Program-made: the position numbers and the translations under genes | Assembly (NCBI RefSeq): GCF_964340395.1 | Contig: NC_135571.1 | Span: forward strand, 12,251,440-12,315,439 | Direction of reading: 5' to 3' | From: Glandiceps talaboti | Taxonomy: Eukaryota > Hemichordata > Enteropneusta > Spengelidae | DNA: 64,000 nucleotides | Part shown: positions 50,180 to 63,840 of the stretch, piece after piece | Layout: the number at the start of each line of letters is the position of its first letter | How positions within the stretch are numbered: the first letter of the stretch is position 1 | The notes under the pieces: generated by a model | What the model was told of the DNA's origin: nothing | What the model saw: only the letters and a program-made list of their open reading frames with translations | The model's database searches: none

Positions 50180-50867
50180 TCGCCAAGAAACCGATTCTAG
50201 TTTTGGCTCGTGTTAATTTCATGTCGACGCTTGTACCGTTGATATTGACAGGGTTTTAAGTTCCACTTATAGCGATGTTACTGTTGCCCGGCGTGTACAT
50301 TTCACCATTCACTCCTTGAACCGTGTATACAAATAAATCCACCGGTATGACTCTGGAGTGAAGTCAATAAATAATGATATTTTAAATGTCGGGGTCAAGT
50401 TTGGGTGATTACAACTACAAACAAATAAAAAGAGAGAAAATAGTGAGATGTGTTCTACGATATGCAATATTTTCACAACTGTGTTATTTCTGTACAACCA
50501 CGTTTTAATTTTTAAGTGATATTTTAGTTTTTCAGTAAATGACACCCACTTCCCGGCCTCTACATACAGTATACTAGTAGTAGTTCCTTACAAATCGTCG
50601 CTGTTCTATCTGGCAACACTTCAAACGTCCGCACTGTAAATTAAAGAATTCGTTCCCGTCTGTGACGTCACACGACTGTTGGTCTCGAATCGAAATACAT
50701 AGATGATCACGAGCTCACTGTGTATCTGTGATCGGTGGGGGTGGGGTGGGGTGGAGGTGGGGATGGGGTTCTGATTTCCTCTGAAATTTCCAGTCATATC
50801 TGCATGAACAACTTTTGACAAAAAAATCGTAACAAATCTATGAACAATGATTTAAAAAAAAAAAAAA

Positions 50868-51480
50868 GTACGGTCGAGTTATAGGGTGTACAGAGTACGG
50901 TCGAGTTATAGGGGTGTGTACAGAGTACGTAAAAATCACAAAGGTCGTCGTGAACTATAGATTGGGTCAATGGTTTTCTGACAACTCATTTATCTATCTG
51001 GCAAAATTGTACTTACAAATCTATGAAAAAAATATGAAAATCCGGTACGGTTGAGTTGGGAGATACTAATACAGTAAAATCTGTCTATATGGAGTAACTA
51101 AAAACTGCAGAGTCATCTTTAACCATTCGTACGGTCAGTATTTTTCTGACGAGTCGGAGACCTTTTTTGTTCTTAGCAAAATTGTTCGTTGAAATCTATG
51201 AAAACAAATATATGAAAAGGACACGGTCGAATTATGATGTGTAGAACCTATAGACCTCAAGAATCGTCGTGAACTATCATGGGTTAGGTCTGTATTTTTC
51301 TGACAAGTTGGACGCCTTTTTGTATTTGGCAAAATTGTAGGTTCATATCTATAAACAAAATATGAGCAACGGGTACGGTCGAACATAGGGGTGTATACAG
51401 TACATAAAAACCTCACGGGTAGGTGTGAAGTATATGTTAGGTGGGTAAGCTTATCTGACGACACGTTTTTTAGTTGATGG
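50868..51480. repeat. Degenerate ~160 bp tandem repeat, about four units
   Basis: Landmarks recur in order: TACGGTCGAGTTAT (50870, 50897, ~51042, ~51227, ~51375), CGTCGTGAACTAT, TTTTCTGAC (50973, 51140, 51297, 51452) and GGCAAAATTGTA. Confidence 0.7.
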
Positions 51481-53834
51481 AGGTAAAAACACATGCCGGC
51501 TAAACAGTTGGTCCAACTCGCATCGGCCTTGAATTATTGTTGATATAAATAATATTCAATCTCATGTTATAAGCTTATAGACTAAACACCTTAATCTGAA
51601 TAATCAAATCATGGCGATAGAACTGATAGTACGGTATTATCTCCTTTGCCACGCGTGTATCGTTATTTCAAGTGTCTGGTCGTGATCTATGGTTACAAAC
51701 TGACATCTTTCAGATAAAACTGTTTGTAGGATTTCTTTCTCTCTCTCAAAATTCAATATTTGTAATGCAGGTATCATATCTTTGTACAGATGTTATATTT
51801 CAGAACAGCTGCGGTGAAATCAGAAAGGGGACGCAGAATTGTTGAAATCAGTGTTTTGTCGGTAAAATATAGACGAATCGTATGAAACAATTAGAATACT
51901 ATGAGGGTGTATACAGGCAACTGGACGTCAATGAAAATGTGAAATATATGTAAGTGGATGTTGGGGAGCTAATTAGGATACTTAATTAACATAATGATAT
52001 TAAAAATAGAGGTAAAAATAACCCATGGCATTGTTTGATTTGCAAGGATTCTTATGTATGGTATGGTACGTACGTTGGAAGGAACGAGATAATTGCCATT
52101 ACTGTGGTGGTACTGAATAGGGGCACGCGTCGTACGGGACCCTCTTATATATGTATTGTTAAGGACATTTGGTCAAGTGAATCTACAGTGTTTTCATGGA
52201 TTTGTTTTTACCTAATGATCACATTATGAGGTAAAATACTACAAAGGCAAAGCCGACTGTTTCCTTTGCTAGTGGTTGTACATTTTTGTATGGAGTAGCG
52301 GGCGTCCTGAAAAGGCGACACAGCGTCTTTCTTTGTCCCAGTCATTCCTTTGTTGTTGTCTTTGTGATGCGATGACGAGAGCACGCTGCTAGGAAACAGA
52401 CAGTAGTTTCTAGGATCGTGTAAAATCATGTCGATTTCACCGAGATACATACAACACTTGGTTATCGTATAAAATAATTTCTATTTCACCGAGAAATATA
52501 CAACACTTTCTTGGATTGTGGTGATCGTGCAAAATCGTGTTTATTTCTAACATGTCTTCGGCGCCATCTTCGACGCTTGCTAAATAGTTTTTCCGTAGTT
52601 GACGACTCGTCGGACTAGCTCAGTCACAGATCCAGGACTGTAGATATGTTTTGTTTGGTCTATTTTACGAAAGAAATGAATGATTTGAAATGGAAAGAAA
52701 CACAACTTCTGATGTGGTTTTAAACAGAAAGATAACAAAGAAATGATCGTTTTCTTTGTCCACAGCTAGCCTGAGTTTTCCTCTCGGATTAGATCTGCCC
52801 TGTTAACTGTTATATTGACTTTTCACTTCGAAATGTAAACGAAAAAGGAAAGTAAACCATTTTACGTAAATCTTCAAGGCCTTATTCTTTCATCGCTGAG
52901 TTATATGAGAGAAAAGTACAGATTCTCAATCAAGTTTCCGTTTTGTAAGCCATGCCATCACACCTGTCAATTTTAACGAAGAACGACATGCTGTAACACA
53001 TCATGTAACAGATGGTATGGCTGTGGACAAACTACCTTGATCGTTGCTACGAACTGTTTACACCATGTTAAGTAGATGACAGTCTGAGTACACACTTCAC
53101 GTTTCAATCCGTCGTTTAATTTAGATGGGACAAGAAATTGTTTACCAACGGCTTTAATTGATGGGAAACTATCAAAACCGATCCACGCGAATTTGTTAGC
53201 TAACCGCGATCCTTTGACTTGGTTCAAACAAACCAACAGTATATACTATGTGAGAATATATTTGAGAGATGTGTTATCTGGAGTCGATTCAAGCTGTTCA
53301 AAAGATCTGAAACGTACACAAAAAATAAGATAATCAATTTTAAGGCCATTTTTCGTCGCCACGTGTCTCAGATCGAAGTATCGCTGACATTGTTCTTACG
53401 CCACAAACGATTTCCGCCAGATATTCTTTGTTCGACAAATCAGTCTTAATGAGGTGGCTCGTGCAGGTCGTACTGCTGCCATTATAATATATATTCTATA
53501 GGGCATACAGGCCTCAAATAGAACCGTCCACTTGACGCAGCCTGTTGCAATTCATAAATAATGTAATACTGGTACGAATTTTAATGAGTGATAAATTAAA
53601 ATCACCGAGCGAAAATATTCTTTTGGTGTTAAGATATTGTAAATGACTACAACACAGACACAATGAATGTCAAGGTGAAGACAATTTGTCGAAAAAGAAA
53701 AGTTGTTTTCCCTTTCTTTTCCCTAGTCCGTCTGAACTGAAAAGTAACCCCCAGACCTTGGCTTCTAATTCTCCATGGTTCGCCATCTTTACAATAATAG
53801 TTAATCACTGACAATACACAATATGATATCATGC

Positions 53835-53985
53835 GGGACATGCAGAGACCACGTTTCAATTTCGCGGGAAAAATTAATTGTCCGATCGATTTTTTTTTCG
53901 CGCGTCACTCGTCGCAATCTGTTCGTACTTTTTTCACGGTTATGGCACGTGTCTGAGCGACTGTCGAAACTGTTTCACCATGAAC
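53835..53985 (+). repeat. Duplicated segment copy 1 with E2F-like palindrome
   Basis: Contains TTTCGCGGGAAA at 53860-53871, then CCGATCGATTTT, ACTCGT, TACTTTT, ATGGCACGTG and GTCGAAA, in the same order as 54901-55040. Confidence 0.7.
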
Positions 53986-54900
53986 CAACAATAAATGCAA
54001 TCGATTCCTGCTGTTAGAGTGCCATATGGCCGTAGCTACATAAACCAGCAGTCTCACACGACAAATAAAATGGACAAAAGAAGACTAAGAGATCGTTAAC
54101 TCCAACAAGGTTTATTATCCATATCAGCGTGACTTCTCACAATCTTCATTTTCGTAATTTTGTGACTGCCACACCAGGTATCCAAGATAGCGGCCCAGTC
54201 CTCTGTCCTCCATATAAACTGTAACAATATCTCTGTGTGTTCTATCACGCCGAGAAGGTTTGATTGCCAGGATTCCATAATCCCTTTACCAGCTCACCCA
54301 GGTTTAATTTTTTGGTGTGGACAACACTTTTATTAACTTTGTTATTTATTGAGCGTGCAATACTATCTAAAGCAGCGAGTCAAGTTACAATTCATCTCGT
54401 AAATGACTCATAGCATCACTTTAGTCGTGAAACCCGAATCGGGACAGACGCCGACATCCCATTGTTTGGTTCTCCTCCCCTCTTTATTAACATCACAGTA
54501 AATTGGCAAGACTTTACAGCATCGCTATAATTCATATCTAGGGAGTGCTGACGATAAATGTATGCCACGTCGTATAGTTAATCTCATAACTTTTGAAATG
54601 ATAGTGAGGCGTCGTGAGCAAAAAACAATAGAATTTTATTTACGTTTGGGAGTTGTCTTGTCTCTGTGGTATAAATGGTTACGTTTGTATCTGAGTGGGA
54701 CGCGACTGTATATAATAGTTAAAAAAACAAAAAAAACAAAAAACAACCCATTTATATTCTCCATATTATGTGCGATATTCTGATCGATAATTGTGAACCA
54801 TAAAACACGTAAATATAATAAAACTGTCTTCGTTTTGACCATCTCTTTGTTAAATACTTCTAAACGGTAAACTCAAAACAAAAGGTGTTGTGGTAGTATG

Positions 54901-55040
54901 GACAGGCGTGGACCATTGCTTCCATTTCGCGGGAAATTCTCCGATCGATTTTAACGTGTGTTACTCGTTAAGCTGTCCATACTTTTCTATTCGAATGGCA
55001 CGTGGCGACGGTCGAAATTTTTCATTATCCACAAGTCGGA
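54901..55040 (+). repeat. Duplicated segment copy 2 with E2F-like palindrome
   Basis: TTTCGCGGGAAA lies at 54925-54936, followed by the same ordered blocks as copy 1. The surrounding sequence has diverged, but the palindrome is identical. Confidence 0.7.
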
Positions 55041-55393
55041 GATCTTAGAAGTGTTTGTCAATTGATTTTATGCTTGGCAAGTTGTTGTTGTTGTTGTTGC
55101 TGTTGTTATTCTTGTGTTGTCTCCAAACTGAACTGAGAAAACTGAAACTGATTAAAAGTAGATATTGCACGTCTCAGTTGCTATTACAACATACTTTGAC
55201 ATATATACACAACACGTTTTCTTAATTTCTCTTTTTTTCAATTTGTAGTCATGGCTGTTTTTTGTGTTTTTCAATATTTTTTATGCCACTCTATCTTTAA
55301 GAACATTTTAGATGACCACAATGGAACTATAATTTGTAAACACCTTTTTTATGTGTTATCCACCTGCAAAGATATTATATATGTTTATTTGCC

Positions 55394-56030
55394 AAATCAA
55401 ATCAAACCAAATCAAACCATATCATATCATATCATATCATATCGAATCAAACCATATCATATCATATCATATCATATCATATCAAACCATATCATATCAA
55501 ATCAAACCATATCATATCATATCATATCGTATCGTATCGTATCGTATCGTATCGTATCGTATCGTATCGTATCGTATCGTATCGTATCGTATCGTATCAT
55601 ATCATATCGTATCGTATCGTATCAAATCAAATCAAACCAAATCAAATCAAATGAACTCAAACCAAATCAAATCGAATCAAACCAAACCAAACCAAACCAA
55701 ACCAAATCAAACCAAATCAAACCAAATCAAATCAAACCAAACCAAATCAAATCAAATCAAACCAAATCAAACCAAATCAAATCAAATCAAACCAAACCAA
55801 ATCAAATCAAATCAAATCAAATTAAACCAAACCAAATCAAATCAAACCAAACCAAATCAAACCAAACCAAACCAAATCAAATCAAACCAAATCAAATCAA
55901 ATCAAACCAAATCAAACCAAACCAAATCAAATCAAACCAAATCAAATCAAATCAAACCAAATCAAATCAAATCAAACCAAATCAAATCAAATCAAACCAA
56001 ACCAAATCAAATCGAATCAAATCAAGCATT
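55394..56030. repeat. 640 bp pentanucleotide array with three unit types
   Basis: Successive blocks of ATCAT, then ATCGT, then mixed AATCA and AACCA units, all in five-base register over ~125 units. The 264-278 codon frames across it are artefacts. Confidence 0.96.
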
Positions 56031-57931
56031 CTATTCTACACCTCAAAAAATCAAGGAAAAGGGACAATGTCGAGTCTTGACTCATGACTATGTCACTATC
56101 ACAGGTTATAATCGTAAAACCATATATGATACCTTGTCCTACTGAGAGACACGACCTACACGACAAGTCAGATACGGCTCCGAAATGTCTTGTTCCCTCT
56201 TGGGCCATATTATTTTCTCTACTTCCGCTGCCTATGTAGTTATTTTAATATGTTTTGGTGTACATGTCGATATTGTTATTCCAGGCAATTCTCTGTTTTT
56301 CACATGGAAGACGTTTTCCAGATGTTGGCATCCAGCAGGGTTTTATCTTGCAATAACACCCCGTGACATCATCCGATTATGGTGACATATACTTGACCCT
56401 ATTCAAGATCAAGTTCGTTTATTCTTGCGGTCTAAAGAACCACGGGACGCCAAATTACTAATGTGTCGATCTTAATTACGACTAATGTTTTCATCCAATT
56501 AATCACAACAAAGAAAATAGTACTCCGGAGTGATTAAAAAAGCGTACATAACCCATAGCGACTCATTAACTTGTTTTCGTCTTTCTTGACAACCTAGATC
56601 GAATGTTTGTGTTTGGTTTTTACTACCCGTTTATTCTTCTTCAGGGGGCTGCTGATAAGTTTGTGAATTTCTTCTAAGGCATTAAAAACTAATGAAAGTA
56701 CACAGTTTGTCCAACAGTCACGTGACTTATTTTCGCATATCTTCGGTTGATCGGTTTTATACAATCTCCAGGCTATTTGGCAAACGATATATCTCCACTA
56801 CGTCACTCAAACGGCGAATAGTGACCACGCCCGCGGTATCCACACTAATTTCGTATCCTCTAAGAAAATGACGTACCGTTTTACGGTAAAATATGTTATT
56901 CTAACCTATCTTTGTTTGTAGATTATTATAACCTAAGGATAGTTTAGAATACATTAATGGAATTATATGCAATCAAATATAAAATGAAAGTTTGCAAGAA
57001 TATGACAAAACGGTGCCACAGAGAAAAATTTATGTCTTTGTTATCGATATAAACTCAGATAGGACTGAAAGGTTTATAAAAGAGTAAAAAAATAATCGAA
57101 AATTACCCCCCAAAAAGTCAGGATTGGGAGAAGTTTTCACTTAATTTCTCGTCATCCATTATTATGCCATTTTATAAAATTTTATCTCTGAAATCAGGGG
57201 TTTGGAGCAAACGCTTTTGTTTAATTTCGTTAAAATATTAACCAGAACCAGTCGTGAATCGCAATCACGCAACGTGAAGGTTTGATAAACACATAATACA
57301 TAAAACAACTTTCTGGTCGTTATAAAATAAAGAAAAATCGTAAAAACGTAGAAACAAAGCAACCTTTCTATTTAAGTATTTATTTCACAGCTGCATCAAG
57401 CGAAATTAGTCCCAGTATCCGAACACTAAACAAAAAACATGGCTTTATCCTTGAAATCAAGGCCAGTTAATTTCACATCAAAGCAGTCACCGAATGTTGT
57501 AATTACGTTACATTAGAGACCATATCAACTGTAGATCCAGTCTCTATTTATCGCTTGACTTCTTGTTGTCCACTCAATCCAAGTTGATCAATTTTGATAA
57601 AAGGCCCACGTGATCAGTTGATAAATTCAGTGTCAGAGGTCAGATCTATGCTTTCGGACACGCATTTAACACGTGATATTGAAAAGTTAAGTTATAAGAT
57701 TTATCACAGCTAAGAATAGCTAAGAGCTGATTTACATACAGTTGTGTGTGTAGATCTGTGTAGATTGTGGTGAAGAAGTAACTACATACATTTGGTGGTG
57801 GACCACGGGAAACTTAAGATAACAAACATTTATTTAGGAAAACATATGGAACGAGAAAACGACACATAGGGAAAAGAGAAACACACAAAAACGAAGAAAA
57901 TGAATTTGAGGGGGGGGGGTTGAACACTAAA

Positions 57932-58570
<639 letters not shown>

Positions 58571-58734
58571 TATATAGATAGGTGGATAGAGCGACAGGAC
58601 CACAGAGAGACAGTACAGACTGAGATACAGAGTGACAGAGACAGATTTACAGACGTATTCATTTTAGTAGGTGGCCCTTGTCATTATACTAGTAAAGGAC
58701 AGCCTTACTATTCCTCCTACTCTAACCTCAGTCT

Positions 58735-58880
58735 CTAGACAAATCTTCCATAAAGAAGGAGGTCATCATTGCGTCCCTCATCAAGACAACAATTGAAATG
58801 AACACACCATGTGGATGTCAATTTCACTAAGTCTTGCCATCCAAGCGTGTCGTTGGTGAACTCATAAGCTGATGACAATA
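58735..58880 (-). CDS. Putative terminal exon, unrecognised (47 codons)
   Basis: Acceptor TTAACTTACAG, then two bases completing a codon (phase 1) and an open frame that includes YEFTNDTLGWQDLVKLTSTW and ends LLLYGRFV before TAG. The composition looks protein-like, but an open frame of this length can occur by chance. It could be an alternative last exon to 59756-59844, as both accept a phase 1 donor. Confidence 0.22.
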
Positions 58881-59342
58881 CTGTAAGTTAATTATTAACA
58901 TGAGAGTAGTAACTTTGTATCTCTTCGGCGCTATTAAACCCCAGTTGATGAAGTCTGCGCTAAATTAAAGCCTTTCAAATCTGTAAATTGAAGGTTTCCA
59001 ATGTGACAATAATATACATGAAGTGAAAACCAGTATTACATGGATCTGTCATGCTGTCTACACCTGTTGTTATTGATGGAAGACTAGAGGAGCTCAGATG
59101 ACATTTCACAATTATCAAAATAATTGGGTTGTCAGATAAAATCTGATATGTTCAGACTGGTTTTTTTTCTAACGCTCAACAGTTGTTCAACTTTTTGAAT
59201 TGGCTGGTCATCAACAAATAACCAACAAACTCGTGCTTCTTGTCTGATAACCATGGCCAATATTCTAACTTGTTGTAGGCGCACAAGTTGATATACGTAT
59301 ACACGATAAGGAAATTTCCACGAAAAGCGGTTTCAAGATAAA

Positions 59343-59348
59343 TTTATT
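59343..59348 (-). terminator. AATAAA poly(A) signal for putative exon 59756-59844
   Basis: A canonical hexamer on the minus strand ~410 bases beyond the TAA at 59756. Confidence 0.3.
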
Positions 59349-59599
59349 ATTATTTATGGTTTATCTATATTGTACATAGCAGCTGAATTGCGACAATATT
59401 ACAATTGCAGAACATTTTAATACATCACCACCACCATAACCATCACATCAATCTCCACATCAACCACCACCACCACAGTCGCCGACAGCACTGAGGCAGC
59501 ATCACCACCAGCACCACACCAATGTCCACATCAACCACCACATCATCAACCAACACATCAACCAACACCAGCACTACTACCAGTAGTACCACAACCACC

Positions 59600-59690
59600 A
59601 CTACCACCACCATCATCATCATCACCACCACCACCACCACCACCACCACCACCACCACCACCACCACCACCACCACCACCACCACCACCA
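59600..59690. repeat. (ACC)n trinucleotide microsatellite
   Basis: ATC and ACC units; wider ACC/ATC-rich sequence spans 59430-59690. If the exon at 59756 is real, this array is in its 3' UTR. Confidence 0.95.
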
Positions 59691-59755
59691 ATAACAACAA
59701 CAAAGTGATCAATTTATCAATATTACAATGACGTGCCTCTATTTTAACTATAATC

Positions 59756-59844
59756 TTAGAACCCCTTCAAGTCCATAGTGATCATATCGTTCTCTTTCTC
59801 TACAAAAGATGGCGACTGTGAACGAATGGCGATTAAGTCCTGAG
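59756..59844 (-). CDS. Putative C-terminal exon, unrecognised (28 codons)
   Basis: A pyrimidine-rich acceptor (TTGTCAATTTGCAG) is followed by two codon-completing bases and an open frame, QDLIAIRSQSPSFVEKENDM then ITMDLKGF and TAA. It joins in phase to 62365-62416, giving ...LVLEMNRRAQDLIAIRS. No family was recognised. Confidence 0.33.
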
Positions 59845-60319
59845 CTGCAAATTGACAAAACATTGATGGAACAAAAAGTAGACAAAACTAGTCGATAAAC
59901 AAAACCCCTCCCCTTCTTACAGTATAGGTTATACACATTCAAACGTCTTTAATAGTTGTTAACGATTTTATGAAGTTACACACGGTTTCTTTTCAGTTTC
60001 TTGATCATGCTTAACTTGGGTTACTGACTCAAAAGATGTTTTTATTGTGGTTTCTCCTATCCGGATCATGAAAGCTTATCTTGGGTTGATGAGGTCTATT
60101 GATAAACTGCATTCAAGCGAAAAATGATGTCTGCATGTAGCAATTGCATAGGAAGGCCCTCGTGTAAGACTGACTGACTTTCATTTACTTGGCGTTGCTC
60201 TTTTAAAAAGGGGTAATTGCTTGTGTCGGGTTCAACAGCTGGAAAAGCAACGCCAATAGTCAACCTTGCTCAAGGATGCATACTATCTACTTGACTTAAA
60301 CTTTGCCGAGTCAAATTTT

Positions 60320-60425
60320 TCGTATTGTGTTGTGTTGTGTTGTGTTGTGTTGTGTTGTGTTGTATTGTGTTGTGTTGTGTTGTGTGTTGTGTTGTGTTGT
60401 GTTGTGTTGTGTTGTGTTGTGTTGT
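60320..60425. repeat. (GTGTT)n pentanucleotide array
   Basis: About 20 units with rare GTATT and GTG variants. Confidence 0.95.
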
Positions 60426-60514
60426 GGTTTGATTGGAAGATATAATTGTATGGTTTGTTGATTTCTCTGTTTATTTGTCCTATATAGTGATATTCCAGAC
60501 AGAGCCAGCAAGCC

Positions 60515-60785
<271 letters not shown>

Positions 60786-61058
60786 GATTGACTGGTTGAC
60801 CGACCGAGCTAGCGACGAAAACAATGAAATCGGAAACTACATTCTAGACACGACAATACATTGTGAGCACTCCGTCTGAGGGAGTGACCGAACATCGATC
60901 ACTCAATTACAAATCAAATACAACTTGTACTTGTTATATGTCAAATGATATTTGTCTGTTCATTCATTCTCAGACGACAAGTAAACTACAACAGTATACT
61001 ATTCACCAGTCTTAACGAATTCGTCCACTTATTCAATTTGTTTACTAGTATCTCATTT

Positions 61059-61389
61059 AGGCCTAATAAAACAAATTGTATGGTTCCGGTTATCCGACCC
61101 CACCCAGTTTTTCACTGCCGACCCTAATTTTTTTTAGGTACTCGAGAAAAAAAAATCGCAAAAGGTGTGGAGGAAATAGTGGATACGGAAACTGACATCA
61201 ACTTAAAAAAACACTCTAAAACTTTTCTTCCAATCTGTAATGGCTGTACATCTGATAGGAAGAAATAAATAACACAGAGACCATTTGGAAAACAATGGAA
61301 AACTTGAACTAGTAATAAAAAAAATCTACCTAGCCCACCTATTCTAAAATTGAGCATAATCGGAACCACACATTTTTTTTATTAGGCCT
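61059..61389. mobile_element. MITE with AGGCCTAATAAAA TIRs (331 bp)
   Basis: The left end AGGCCTAATAAAACAAATTG continues to TATGGTTCCGGTTAT; the complement of the right end reads AGGCCTAATAAAAAAAATGT then GTGGTTCCGATTAT, about 35 bp of matched arms. Possible 3 bp flanks TTA/TTG. The 81-codon frame inside is not a transposase. Confidence 0.65.
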
Positions 61390-62138
61390 TGTGGCCGTGT
61401 ATCAACTCTATAAATGTTGAAATCCAAACACTACGGCCACTAAAACTCATTGCTACCATGCATCTTACAGAGCTCAACGGAATATAAACATTTTATTTAT
61501 ATCCTTCTTATTCTATTTTCCTACTCTCATTGGGTGATAATCTTTTCAAATAGCTACCTTGGTTTGTTTGTTTTTGTCTTTATTTAGTCATGGATAAAAC
61601 TGTAAACAGACGAATAAACAATGAAAGTATTGAATCAAGTCACCACGCGAAGATTTTATTGGCACTGAGGGGGAATCAGTACGAGTACCGTACTTGGTAT
61701 ATTGAATAATTCTGGGATCCGATTTACCAACATATTAATGTCTAGGGAATGTTAGTGATAAATCAAAGATTTTAGAAAAATGACATTAAAATAACAATTT
61801 TCACAGATCACAACAGTTCAAAACAGGTTGACAGCTATCTTAAAACTCCTGACATGAGCAATGTGCATTCAGGCCTGAAGTCCACGTGACATGTAACCAT
61901 GGTAACATACTTTGGTGATGGCAATACATAAGGGAACATTTTACCCGTCATAAGAATACATTCTTATGTGTTGGTGAAATGATATGAAGTGTCTAAATTC
62001 CTAAAAAAAATAACCGTCTTTGTTACATCGCATACATACCTGCATTGTTCAGGTTGTTGGTTGAATTGTGGACAGAAATCGTAAGTGTTTTGTTTGTTTG
62101 TTTGTTTGTTTGTCACTTTGTTTTCAGCCTGCCTGCCT

Positions 62139-62310
<172 letters not shown>

Positions 62311-62364
62311 TTTCATATATTTTAATTGCATAACGAGTATTTGTAATACAATCATTACACTCAC

Positions 62365-62416
62365 CTCTTCTATTCATTTCCAATACAAGTGCATACTCAA
62401 ACTTGACCAAACTATC
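62365..62416 (-). CDS. Putative internal exon, unrecognised (17 codons)
   Basis: A CACTAG acceptor with a weak pyrimidine tract, then DSLVKFEYALVLEMNRR and one base before a strong donor (AGAAGAG, GTGAGT). Phase 1 fits both 59756-59844 and 58735-58880. It lies just beyond the AATAAA at 62511, so it would need alternative 3' end use or a separate gene. Confidence 0.25.
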
Positions 62417-62510
62417 CTAGTGATGTTTCTTCGTCAGTTTACTGTCCTAGATCACGATGATGCCACGTAAACAGTTAAGCTGTTAGTCATAGTACATTTC
62501 AGAGATATGC

Positions 62511-62516
62511 TTTATT
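62511..62516 (-). terminator. AATAAA poly(A) signal for putative exon 62610-62744
   Basis: A canonical hexamer (GTCAATAAAGC) 94 bases beyond the TGA at 62610. Confidence 0.4.
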
Positions 62517-62609
62517 GACACCGTGACTATCAAGTTATCATTTCATTTTCACTTTTTACTCGAAATATAAGATACGGTTATTAATACATATAGGAATGTA
62601 CTTATTATA

Positions 62610-62744
62610 TCAAGTCCTACTTTTTAAGACTTTCGTGTTGTGATTTTCGAGAATCTCAGCAAATTTTGAAAGGACAACGAGGTCAACATCCACTGAACAA
62701 ATCAATTTCTGCATAGCTTTGGGGTATTTTCCATTGTTGACGCT
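62610..62744 (-). CDS. Putative C-terminal exon of an unrecognised gene (44 codons)
   Basis: A good acceptor (TTTTGAACTTCATCATTAG) is followed by an open frame that includes YPKAMQKLICSVDVDLVVLS and KFAEILENHNTKVLKSRT and ends in TGA, with a poly(A) hexamer 94 bases later. The composition, Leu/Val-rich with charged residues, suggests an alpha-helical C-terminus. No family was recognised. Upstream exons would lie to the right, mostly outside the window. Confidence 0.38.
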   Translation of the reverse strand, partial: SVNNGKYPKAMQKLICSVDVDLVVLSKFAEILENHNTKVLKSRT

Positions 62745-63719
62745 CTAATGATGAAGTTCAAAAGTAAAATCAGTTACAATAACACTAGAAGCAAACAATG
62801 GCGACTAAGTTACAATAACGGTTGAAACAAACACTATGGGCTTACACTGTTACACAAACGGTAACCACAAAAAGGGGCTAATTTAGCAAGCCGTCTTGCA
62901 ATTAACAACTCACATAAAAAAAAACTGATGTAACTGTTACAGCTGTACACACTGAAAGACTAATTAGGAGATTTTGTAAATGTCTTGATCCAATAACCAC
63001 TCTAATGAAGCACTAGTCTAATTAGCAATTGAAATACAGAAGTGTTGTCAACTTCATTGTCAGGAACAGGTGTCAGTATCAAGTAAGAAATCTCTATACT
63101 CTGAATGTTAATTAAAATATTGTAATTTGTAAAGTACATTATGTGCAAGATGTAGCTAATTCTGTAACGTGTGGTGAACTTAGAATGGTGCTTAATTAGA
63201 GGCACACAGTTACCTGTCACATTTGCGTTCTTTTCTATTTTTTGTTCTTTTCACGGAATTCTACCCCTGGTTAGCTTCTTTGTGGCAGAATGTGAACAGT
63301 TAAACCAAAATTCAGAGTGTTTGTCAAAGATGTGCTTTGTTCTAGTTACCCGGTTTTTTTTCTTTTGTCAGTTTCATCTTTTCTGTTGGTTTTTTTTTTC
63401 ACTTTTCTTTCTTTCTACAAATTTATACCTCTGAAAGAACCACTAGCACTAAGACAGTTGGTGTGTGAAAACAGGACAAGAATCGAAGGATTTCATACCG
63501 CTGTGGTTGAGACATTTCAATAGTTAAAGCAAACGAATCGTCGTCAACTAGGTAGACAAAGAAATTGTACATGAATTTTTGTTATATACTAATGCATATA
63601 AAAGTGTATGTTGTTACAATGTGTATGATTTGGCGATGGTCTGCTATGGTTATAGCCGGTTTACGGCATTAGTGGTATCTTCCGTTTAATCTCAAGGAAT
63701 ACACGCTAGCGCCGTAAAC
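62745..63719. other. No recognised feature
   Basis: AT-rich sequence with short frames on both strands and none supported by splice sites or family resemblance. It is possibly intron of the gene ending at 62610. Confidence 0.4.
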
Positions 63720-63840
63720 CCTCGTCGTAAACCACAGCCTCTTTTACGGCACCATCCAAGACTTTCATACGGCACCGTCCAAGTCAAGAGATTCCTTATT
63801 TCACAGTGTCGTGGAAGAAATAATGTGCTTTGCGAGAATG
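63720..63840. mobile_element. hAT-like MITE, copy 3 (121 bp)
   Basis: The left end CCTCGTCGTAAACCA and right end CTTTGCGAGAATG correspond to copies 1 and 2 (shared CACAGCCTCTTTTA and GTGGAAGAAATAA). Flanks CCGTAAAC and TCATAAAC match at 6 of 8. Confidence 0.75.

Noticed and set aside
55251-56145. 264-278 codon frames rich in Asn-Gln-Ile-Lys
   Set aside because: They read through a pentanucleotide array with no non-repetitive coding sequence.
59809-59898. Short plus-strand frame with ATGGCGACTGTG start context
   Set aside because: 30 codons with no downstream splice donor; antisense to a better-supported minus-strand exon with a strong acceptor.
61124-61369. 81-codon minus-strand frame
   Set aside because: Lies entirely within the AGGCCTAAT-ended MITE and resembles no transposase.
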